In this document: in pieces, positions 7,995-12,785 of the stretch
Position numbering within the stretch: the first letter of the stretch is position 1
Layout: each line of letters opens with the position of its first letter
Made by a program: the position numbers and the translations under genes
Source: JBEGTT01 sp041179245
GTDB lineage: Bacteria; Pseudomonadota; Gammaproteobacteria; Burkholderiales; Rhodocyclaceae
Reading direction: 5' to 3'
Assembly: GCA_041179245.1 (NCBI GenBank)
Contig: JBEGTT010000117.1
Location: 1 to 12,785, forward strand
Length of the DNA: 12,785 bases
Notes under the pieces: generated by a model
Database searches by the model: none
Told to the model about the DNA's origin: nothing
What the model saw: the letters and a program-made list of their open reading frames with translations, nothing else

Positions 7995-8206
7995 CTCCCC
8001 CTTATTATTTTTCCGATTACCCTGATGTCTAAACCTACCCGGAACTTCGCCGCGTTCGAGACTTGGGGTTCTTTGTTGTATGTTTAACGAATATTAAAGA
8101 GGTGCACCGCAAGCTCTTTTATTCATTCTTTTGCCCCGAAATCTATAACTGGAGTCTTATATAGTCAACTTCTAATATTGTTGCGTTGCAGCATGCAATT
8201 TGTCCA

Positions 8207-8223
8207 AAAGGGCTATACCCTTT
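8207..8223. repeat. Candidate operator palindrome upstream of fccA
   Basis: AAAGGG-CTATA-CCCTTT is a perfect six-base inverted repeat with a five-base AT-rich centre. It ends three bases before the -35 box proposed for fccA. Size and position suit a dimeric transcription factor acting at or next to the promoter. The stem is too short and too far from any gene end to be a terminator. The binding protein is unknown. Confidence 0.5.
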
Positions 8224-8226
8224 GCG

Positions 8227-8256
8227 TTACGTCGCTATGAAAAACTTACTATAAAT
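8227..8256 (+). promoter_or_regulatory. Candidate sigma70 promoter of fccAB
   Basis: TTACGT (8227-8232), a 17-base spacer and TATAAAT (8250-8256) give a moderate sigma70 match with ideal spacing. A start near 8262 would leave a leader of about 40 bases containing the ribosome site AAAGGAG (8286-8292). Confidence 0.5.
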
Positions 8257-8300
8257 TCCATGCGATAGATGTATCAACTTCACTCAAAGGAGATGTTTCG

Positions 8301-8606
8301 ATGAAACTAATTACGCCTATTATGGCTTTGTGCTTGCTAGTGTCGGCAAGTATCTCGCATGCTGCTGATCCAAATCTTGCTCGTAATTTAGCGGCTACCT
8401 GCGCTAACTGTCACGGTACCAATGGCAATGCGCTTAAGGGTTCCGGTATGGACGCTTTGGCTGGCATGGAGAAGGAAAAAATCCTACAAAAACTAGCGGA
8501 CTTCAAGAGCGGGGATAAACCTGCATCAATCATGCATCAGATTTCCAAGGGGTATACAGACGCCCAGCTTGATCTGATCGCTGGCTATTTCGCTGCACGA
8601 AAATAG
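8301..8606 (+). CDS. fccA: Monoheme cytochrome c subunit of flavocytochrome c sulfide dehydrogenase (FccA/SoxE type)
   Basis: Small class I cytochrome c that would take electrons from the FAD subunit encoded next. The 101-residue product has a Sec signal (cut near SHA-AD, about residue 21), one heme site CANCH (Cys34, Cys37, His38) and a likely distal ligand Met78 in ASIMHQISKGYTDAQ, as in cytochrome c-553-like FccA subunits. The Allochromatium enzyme uses a diheme subunit; here there is one heme, as in the shorter forms. AAAGGAG lies eight bases before the ATG. The TAG stop forms part of the ribosome site of fccB ten bases on, so the two are co-translated. The subunit assignment rests on the neighbour, since the cytochrome alone is generic. 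Confidence 0.85.
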   Translation: MKLITPIMALCLLVSASISHAADPNLARNLAATCANCHGTNGNALKGSGMDALAGMEKEKILQKLADFKSGDKPASIMHQISKGYTDAQLDLIAGYFAARK

Positions 8607-8615
8607 GAGAACAAC

Positions 8616-9893
8616 ATGATGCTGATGAAAAGACGAGATTTCCTGAAGGCTGGTGCTGCAGCGAGCGTTGTTGCTTCTCTATATGGGTGTTCTGCCGGTA
8701 CGAAGGCGGGTGGGCATGTAGTGGTGGTGGGTGGTGGTTACGGCGGTGCCACGGTCGCGAAGTACTTGCGGATGTGGAGTGAAGGTGGTGTTCAGGTCAC
8801 TCTTATTGAACGGAACCCCGTGTTTATTTCTTGCCCGATGTCCAACTTGGTCATCGGTGGTACGAAAACCATGGATGACATCACGGTCAGCTACGATAAC
8901 CTCAAAAATAAGTGGGGCGTGCGGGTTATTCAGGGGATGGTCACTGGCGTTGATGCGGCGAAAAAAACCATTAGCCTGAATGATGGTGGCTCAATGTCCT
9001 ATGACCGGTTGGTTCTTTCCCCTGGTGTGGATTTCATGTTTGACCAGATTCCAGGTTTAGACAACGTTGATGCACAGTCGAAAATTTTGCATGCATGGAA
9101 AGCTGGACCACAAACCATTGCGCTGAGAAAACAACTTGAGTCGATGCAAGATGGTGGGGTGTATGCCATTTCTATTCCTAAGGCACCCTATCGTTGCCCT
9201 CCCGGACCTTACGAACGAGCTTGTTTAGTAGCAAATTACTTCAAACAGAGCAAACCCAAGTCCAAGGTCATTATTCTTGATGCCAATGAAGATGTGATGT
9301 CCAAAAAGGCCCTGTTTACCAAAGCGTGGTCTGATCTTTATAAGGGCATCATCGAGTACCGCAATAACAGCGAGGTCAAGGATGTTGAAGTGGCCACTAA
9401 TACGGCTGTGCTTGAGTTCGATAAATTTAAAGCGGATGTTTTGAACATTATTCCCCCCCATCGGGCGGGTGATATTGCCGCGAAGTCAGGCATCAAATTG
9501 ATCAACAACCGCTGGGTCGACATCAATTGGCTTTCGATGGAATCAACGAACACGCCGGGAATTCACGTATTGGGCGATGCCGTTTTCCCTGCACCAACCA
9601 TGCCTAAGTCTGGGCATATGGCAAATCAACACGGAAAGCTGGCCGCCGCTGCAATCTTGAATTTGCTGGCTGGTCAGGAGCCAAACCCAGAACCAGTGGT
9701 GATGAATACCTGTTATAGCTTTGTTGATGCCAAGAACGTAATCCACGTTTCTTCGGTTCATCAATATGATGCGGCGACGAAGCTGGTTCAGCCGGTGAAG
9801 GGGGCTGGTGGCGTTTCTGCCGCGCGTAATGAATTGGAAGGCAAGGTGGCTATTGGTTGGGCCAAGAATATTTGGGCAGATATGCTGGCTTAA
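8616..9893 (+). CDS. fccB: Flavocytochrome c sulfide dehydrogenase, FAD subunit (FccB/SoxF)
   Basis: Periplasmic flavoprotein that oxidises sulfide to sulfur or polysulfide and passes electrons to its cytochrome subunit. The 425-residue product starts with a Tat signal (KRRDFLKAG). An FAD-binding VVVGGGYGGATVAKYL follows (about 36-51). ISCPMSN carries Cys73, at the position of the cysteine that binds FAD covalently in Allochromatium FCSD. The redox cysteine pair is Cys194 in RCPPGPYER and Cys366 in NTCYS. A second FAD motif VLGDAVFPAPTMPKSG (about 318-333) and the FCSD C-terminal domain complete it. ATGs at 8616, 8619 and 8625 are all possible; GGAG six bases before 8616 favours the first. 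The signal ends in SLYGCS, a near-lipobox at Cys25. A terminator follows. Sulfide:quinone reductase is excluded by the Tat signal, cysteine spacing and cytochrome partner. Confidence 0.93.
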   Translation: MMLMKRRDFLKAGAAASVVASLYGCSAGTKAGGHVVVVGGGYGGATVAKYLRMWSEGGVQVTLIERNPVFISCPMSNLVIGGTKTMDDITVSYDNLKNKWGVRVIQGMVTGVDAAKKTISLNDGGSMSYDRLVLSPGVDFMFDQIPGLDNVDAQSKILHAWKAGPQTIALRKQLESMQDGGVYAISIPKAPYRCPPGPYERACLVANYFKQSKPKSKVIILDANEDVMSKKALFTKAWSDLYKGIIEYRNNSEVKDVEVATNTAVLEFDKFKADVLNIIPPHRAGDIAAKSGIKLINNRWVDINWLSMESTNTPGIHVLGDAVFPAPTMPKSGHMANQHGKLAAAAILNLLAGQEPNPEPVVMNTCYSFVDAKNVIHVSSVHQYDAATKLVQPVKGAGGVSAARNELEGKVAIGWAKNIWADMLA

Positions 9894-9911
9894 TGGTCTT
9901 CTAGCGTCATG

Positions 9912-9938
9912 AAAAAGGCCGCAAATGCGGCCTTTTTT
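9912..9938. terminator. Intrinsic terminator between fccB and cytochrome c4
   Basis: An 11-base perfect stem (AAAAAGGCCGC at 9912-9922 with 9927-9937) around an AAAT loop is followed by T6 on the plus strand and has an A5 run on the other side. It starts 18 bases after the fccB stop, and its mirror form can end the convergent cytochrome gene as well. Confidence 0.92.
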
Positions 9939-9975
9939 ACGTGTGGAAGTATTGGAACATTGGCTCGCGTTGAAG

Positions 9976-10593
9976 CTACTCCAAGGTTGCGATGTATTCA
10001 GCTACGGCATGTTTTTCCAACTCACTAAGCTTTGAAGCAACCGTGTGCATCACCGCGTTGTCGTTTGTACGCTCACGCTTATTGAATTGTTTAAGTTGTT
10101 CTTCGATGTAACGGGGGTGTTGTCCAGCTAAGCGTGGGAGTAGGGGAGAGCCATAACCCTTTGGGCCGTGGCAGCTAGAACACGAAGGCAAACCAGAGAA
10201 CTGGTTGCCTCGGTGAAAGATGTAGTGCCCCACTGCGACCAATTCAGAATCCCTAGCGATTCGTGCTGTCGCTTGCTTGCTTTCAAAAAAAGCACCCAAT
10301 GCTTTCATTTCGGTTTTTGTGAGTTCATCCGCTTGGGGTTTCATGGTGCTACTTTTGCGTTTGCCAGTCTTAAAATCATTAAGCTGTTTGGCAATGTACT
10401 CGGCATGCTGACCGGCCAAGCGTGGAAAAACCGGGCTCGCTGATTCGCCTTCAATTCCGTGACAAAGGAAACACCTTCCAGAAACGATTTCTTCTGCTCT
10501 CGCTGGCATGTCAATTTCTTCAGCCAGCACTGGGTGAATCAAGATTGCAACTAGTGCACACATTCCAAGCAAAACGTTATTTTTGTAAGCCAC
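9976..10593 (-). CDS. Diheme cytochrome c4
   Basis: Periplasmic or membrane-anchored diheme electron carrier that in other proteobacteria passes electrons to heme-copper or cbb3 oxidases. It is a plausible outlet for SoxCD and FccAB. The 205-residue product has a Sec signal (about 1-24, cut near VLA-EE) and two homologous halves. Each has a CxxCH (CFLCH, Cys41-His45; CSSCH, Cys138-His142), an FPRLAGQH/LPRLAGQH segment, and a distal Met (Met84 and Met182). The internal duplication of RLAGQHxxYIxxQL is the hallmark of the c4 family. It starts with GTG at 10593, preceded by AAGGGTGA. It has its own promoter and converges on fccB with a terminator between them. Confidence 0.92.
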   Translation of the reverse strand: MAYKNNVLLGMCALVAILIHPVLAEEIDMPARAEEIVSGRCFLCHGIEGESASPVFPRLAGQHAEYIAKQLNDFKTGKRKSSTMKPQADELTKTEMKALGAFFESKQATARIARDSELVAVGHYIFHRGNQFSGLPSCSSCHGPKGYGSPLLPRLAGQHPRYIEEQLKQFNKRERTNDNAVMHTVASKLSELEKHAVAEYIATLE

Positions 10594-10634
10594 TGGATCA
10601 CCCTTTTTTATTAGAAAATACAGAACATCATTAA

Positions 10635-10663
10635 ATAATAATTCGCTTACACTCTGCTTTCAA
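10635..10663 (-). promoter_or_regulatory. Sigma70-type promoter of the cytochrome c4 gene
   Basis: On the minus strand TTGAAA (10663-10658), a 17-base spacer and TATTAT (10640-10635) match the consensus at 9 of 12 positions with ideal spacing. Transcription would start about 35 bases before the GTG. The 110-base gap 10594-10703 must also hold the promoter of the divergent MBL gene; only poor matches are seen in that direction. Confidence 0.65.
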
Positions 10664-10703
10664 TCAGGCAAAGTAATTTTTTATTAAGTGTCGGGAGATT
10701 TCG

Positions 10704-11714
10704 ATGAACCGTCGTCGCTTTTTGCAAACTTCCGCAGTCATTTCCAGTTTATCGCTAGCTGAACTTGCGCCTTGGCAGTCGATTAGTGCTTTCGCCAAAG
10801 AACTCGATGAGTTTGTTCGCGGCCCTGTGGTTAAAGACCATCCCTTACGCCAAGTGTCAAAACATGTCTGGATGATTTTTTCACCGGATGGTTTTCCAAC
10901 GCCAGAGAACCAAGGAATGATGTGCAACATTACCTTTGTGAATACGGCCAAAGGGTTAGTCGTGGTCGACTCGGGGGCATCTGTGCAGATTGGTGAAATG
11001 GCTATTCGCCAGCTCAAAAAGGCCTTCAAGAAACCGGTGATTGCCATTATCAACACCCATTATCACGGGGATCACTGGCTGGGCAATCATGCCTATGTTG
11101 AGGCGTACGGCGATAGTCTACCGCGCTATGCACACCCAGGAACAATCCGTGCGGTACAGGGCGTGCAGGGCAATATGTGGCGTACGTTGATGGAGCAATG
11201 GACCAATCAGGCTACCCTAGGAACCCGTGTGGTGCCGCCCAGTCTGCCGCTTGAGCACGGAGCTGAACTGAATTTTGGGGACGTGACCTTACGCATGCAT
11301 CACTTCGGGATAGCGCATACACCATCAGACCTATGTGTCGAGGTTTTGGAAGATGGCGTAACCCTGATAGGTGATGTAGCGATGGATCGCCGGATCGCTA
11401 ATATGGATGATGGCTCCTATTTGGGTACGCTAAATGCGTATAACGCACTTGAAAAAACCGCTAGCAAAATTTGGCTACCCGGTCATGGTGAACCCAGTGG
11501 GGCGGTGCTGAAATGGAACCGCGAGTTATTTGAAGGAATCTACCGCCCATGCGAACAAGCGATCAAAGATGGCCTGCCGCTTGAGGCAGCCAAAACCTTA
11601 GTCTTGAATGATCCTCGGGTGACTAGTCGTGCCAAGGACACCAAAGGCTTTGATGTCAATATAGGCAAATACGTCAGCCTCGCCTATTTAGAAGCAGAAG
11701 CTGCTGGTTTTTAA
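10704..11714 (+). CDS. Tat-exported metallo-beta-lactamase-fold hydrolase (SoxH-like)
   Basis: Periplasmic di-zinc hydrolase of the group that includes SoxH and the quinoprotein-relay metallohydrolases; its substrate is not established. The 336-residue product has a Tat signal (NRRRFLQTS, hydrophobic to about residue 31). All ligands of the binuclear metal site are present: THYHGDH (His119, His121, Asp123, His124), HTPSD (His205), IGDVAMD (Asp224) and PGHGEP (His261). An N-terminal segment with NITFVNTAKGLVVVDSG is typical. GGGAG lies seven bases before the ATG. It heads a set with the cytochrome (35 bases on) and the thioredoxin, and its sulfur-gene neighbourhood favours a SoxH-like role, perhaps hydrolysis of a thioester-like or persulfide intermediate (inference). 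An antibiotic-resistance role is unlikely. Confidence 0.85.
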   Translation: MNRRRFLQTSAVISSLSLAELAPWQSISAFAKELDEFVRGPVVKDHPLRQVSKHVWMIFSPDGFPTPENQGMMCNITFVNTAKGLVVVDSGASVQIGEMAIRQLKKAFKKPVIAIINTHYHGDHWLGNHAYVEAYGDSLPRYAHPGTIRAVQGVQGNMWRTLMEQWTNQATLGTRVVPPSLPLEHGAELNFGDVTLRMHHFGIAHTPSDLCVEVLEDGVTLIGDVAMDRRIANMDDGSYLGTLNAYNALEKTASKIWLPGHGEPSGAVLKWNRELFEGIYRPCEQAIKDGLPLEAAKTLVLNDPRVTSRAKDTKGFDVNIGKYVSLAYLEAEAAGF

Positions 11715-11749
11715 GCCGCAGAATAAGACAAACGTTTGGCGAGGAAAAA

Positions 11750-12064
11750 ATGCGCTTATTTTTGACATTCTGGTTTGTCGTATTGACGGGGTTTCATGCC
11801 CAAGCAGAGGAACCATGGGGTAGGTCTGACCATAAAATGACCGAGTCGATGCACGAAAAAGCGTGTGTTGCTTGCCATGCTAGGATGTACGGTGATGATG
11901 GTAGCAAGATGTACACCCGAGACGGTCGTATGCTTTCCAACAAACTGGAGCTACTTCAACGCGTGACATCGTGCAGTGCGGTTATGAGCGCGGGATGGTT
12001 CCCGGAGGAAGAGGGCGGTGTGGCGAGTTGGCTCAATGATCATTATTATCATTTTGAGCAATAA
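11750..12064 (+). CDS. Small monoheme periplasmic cytochrome c, uncharacterised
   Basis: The 104-residue product has a Sec signal (about 1-19, HAQA-EE) and one heme-binding CVACH (Cys39, Cys42, His43), followed by ARMYGDDGSKMYTRDGR. The C-terminal part contains CSAVMSAGWFPEEE and ends SWLNDHYYHFEQ. The distal heme ligand is uncertain: Met79 is a candidate, and Met48 and Met54 lie too close to the heme site to be typical. Cys75 is an extra, non-heme cysteine. GAGGA lies six bases before the ATG. The stop overlaps the next ATG by one base (TAATG), so the cytochrome and the thioredoxin are translationally coupled. A role as electron carrier or redox partner of the thioredoxin or the MBL protein is inference from context only. 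Confidence 0.85.
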   Translation: MRLFLTFWFVVLTGFHAQAEEPWGRSDHKMTESMHEKACVACHARMYGDDGSKMYTRDGRMLSNKLELLQRVTSCSAVMSAGWFPEEEGGVASWLNDHYYHFEQ

Positions 12065-12588
12065 TGATGATCCAGTTGTTTGACCCCATGTTACGAGTTT
12101 TGAGGTGGCCGTGGTTAGCTGGCTTAGTAATGTGCCTTCAGTTTTTCCCGGGAGAGGGCCATGCGTTGCCGGCGGCGGTGAATTTGAGCTCAGACGCCAA
12201 ATTGGCTAGTCAGCTTGGTGGGCCATTGATTGTGCTTTATAGCCGTGATGATTGCCCATATTGCAGAATTGTTAAGCGTAATTATCTGCAGCCGTTGCTG
12301 AGTGAACCCCGCTACCAAAAGCGGGTCATTGTTCGGGAAATTAATGTAGACAGTGAATCAACGCTGATTGATTTTGATGGGCAAAAAACAACCCATTCGA
12401 AATTTGCAGAGCGCGAAAAAATCAGATTTGTGCCCGTCGTTTCGTTTTATGGGCCAAAGGGTTTGACGCTAGCAGAGCCGATCGTTGGATCAAGGCTCCC
12501 TGATTTTTACCAAAGCTACCTTGATGATGCGATCAAGCAGTCAATTTTGTTTGGGAAGGCGAGCGGGGTCGTACAGTTTCCGCAGTAA
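12064..12588 (+). CDS. soxW: Periplasmic thioredoxin-fold protein, SoxW-like
   Basis: Thiol-disulfide protein of the SoxW/DsbE-like thioredoxin group, thought to act on periplasmic Sox components. The 174-residue product has an N-terminal hydrophobic segment (about 14-29) that acts as signal or anchor. The active site is CPYC (Cys64, Cys67) in YSRDDCPYC, and the cis-proline is in RFVPVVSF (Pro124). An insertion with FDGQKTTHSKFAE lies between them. CPYC is the dipeptide common in glutaredoxins and SoxW-like proteins, which suggests reducing or isomerising rather than strongly oxidising activity. An ATG at 12064 overlaps the stop of the cytochrome gene, with a second ATG at 12067. The reductant donor (SoxV or CcdA-type) is not in the window. 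The 3' end overlaps a convergent gene by 48 bases. Confidence 0.8.
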   Translation: MMIQLFDPMLRVLRWPWLAGLVMCLQFFPGEGHALPAAVNLSSDAKLASQLGGPLIVLYSRDDCPYCRIVKRNYLQPLLSEPRYQKRVIVREINVDSESTLIDFDGQKTTHSKFAEREKIRFVPVVSFYGPKGLTLAEPIVGSRLPDFYQSYLDDAIKQSILFGKASGVVQFPQ

Positions 12589-12762
12589 AGTTTCGGCGGG
12601 GCAAAAGCGGGTTATCCCACTTTGAAACAGATTCAATCCAACAAAAGCCGTAAAGAGTAGAAACCACTGGCTCACAAAAATAGGGCTTTCAGGCACGCCG
12701 AGCGACATAGAAATCATGATGAAGGAGCCTGCCATGATGCGGATCATGCGTTCGATAGTCAT
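12541..12762 (-). CDS. Small inner-membrane protein, DUF2892/YgaP-like transmembrane domain
   Basis: The 73-residue product has two predicted membrane helices (about 7-23 and 33-50), followed by FQSGITRFCPAETLLRKL with Cys54. This hairpin plus CP motif is typical of the DUF2892 family, whose members often sit beside or are fused to rhodanese domains in sulfur metabolism; the function is not established. AAGGA lies seven bases before the ATG at 12762. Its final 48 bases overlap the 3' end of the thioredoxin gene on the other strand. No clear terminator is visible for either gene. The last 23 bases of the window hold only this gene's ribosome site. Confidence 0.8.
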   Translation of the reverse strand: MTIERMIRIMAGSFIMISMSLGVPESPIFVSQWFLLFTAFVGLNLFQSGITRFCPAETLLRKLYDPARLPKQN

Positions 12763-12785
12763 AAATAATCCTTCTTAAAAGCTGA

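Larger units (their letters stand above)
7995..8300. promoter_or_regulatory. Shared intergenic control region between soxC and fccA
   Basis: A 306-base noncoding stretch separates the divergent sox and fcc operons. I find no credible small gene in it. It contains several inverted repeats: TTTAA-N6-TTAAA (8083-8098), AAAGAG-N12-CTCTTT (8096-8119), TTGCA-N3-TGCAA (8186-8198) and AAAGGG-N5-CCCTTT (8207-8223). A fair sigma70 promoter faces fccA at 8227-8256. I see no good sigma70 match facing soxC, which fits activator-dependent control there. No regulator gene (SoxR, SoxS-type or LysR) lies in the window. Confidence 0.6.

Noticed and set aside
8120..8185. Small gene in the soxC-fccA gap
   Set aside because: No frame in the gap has a start, ribosome site and protein-like composition; the region looks regulatory.
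10664..11056. 130-codon frame on the minus strand opposite the MBL gene
   Set aside because: It is a shadow of the conserved MBL N-terminal half with no recognisable domain.
10704..11714. Antibiotic beta-lactamase
   Set aside because: The fold is shared, but the Tat signal, SoxH-like layout and sulfur-gene context argue for metabolism, not resistance.

Overview
The window carries a periplasmic sulfur-oxidation locus flanked by two housekeeping or signalling genes. Layout, strand use and protein types suggest a chemolithotrophic or facultatively sulfur-oxidising proteobacterium, most likely beta- or gammaproteobacterial. That placement rests on gene content and protein style only, because no rRNA or tRNA gene is present. 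I see no mobile element, CRISPR array, tRNA or rRNA.

Left end (1-2947): a large soluble hybrid sensor kinase on the minus strand runs off the left edge. It is divergent from ppa (inorganic pyrophosphatase), which has a near-consensus sigma70 promoter. A symmetric terminator hairpin closes ppa on one side and the sox operon on the other.

Sox operon (7994 down to 2999, minus strand): soxC-soxD-soxY-soxZ-soxB. These encode the sulfane dehydrogenase (molybdoenzyme SoxC and diheme cytochrome SoxD), the sulfur carrier SoxYZ and the sulfate thiohydrolase SoxB. SoxXA, which loads thiosulfate onto SoxY Cys153, is not in the window and must be encoded elsewhere if the cycle is complete.

Divergent fcc operon (8301-9893, plus strand): a monoheme cytochrome c and the FAD subunit of flavocytochrome c sulfide dehydrogenase (FccAB, also called SoxEF). 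The 306-base gap between soxC and fccA holds a candidate promoter and several inverted repeats, the best being AAAGGG-N5-CCCTTT directly upstream of the -35 box. It is the likely shared control region. A GC-rich hairpin terminator follows fccB.

Right part (9976-12762): a diheme cytochrome c4 (minus strand, GTG start, good promoter) diverges from a three-gene set on the plus strand. That set encodes a Tat-exported SoxH-like metallo-beta-lactamase-fold protein, a small monoheme cytochrome c and a SoxW-like thioredoxin with a CPYC site. A small DUF2892-type membrane protein converges on it with a 48-base tail-to-tail overlap.

Together, thiosulfate sulfur bound to SoxY would be stripped of sulfate by SoxB and its sulfane sulfur oxidised by SoxCD. 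Sulfide would be oxidised by FccAB. The electrons would go to small periplasmic cytochromes, of which c4 is a plausible relay to the terminal oxidase. Most of this is well-known biology. The least described parts are the MBL-cytochrome-thioredoxin cassette, the shared regulatory region, and the degenerate first receiver domain of the sensor kinase.
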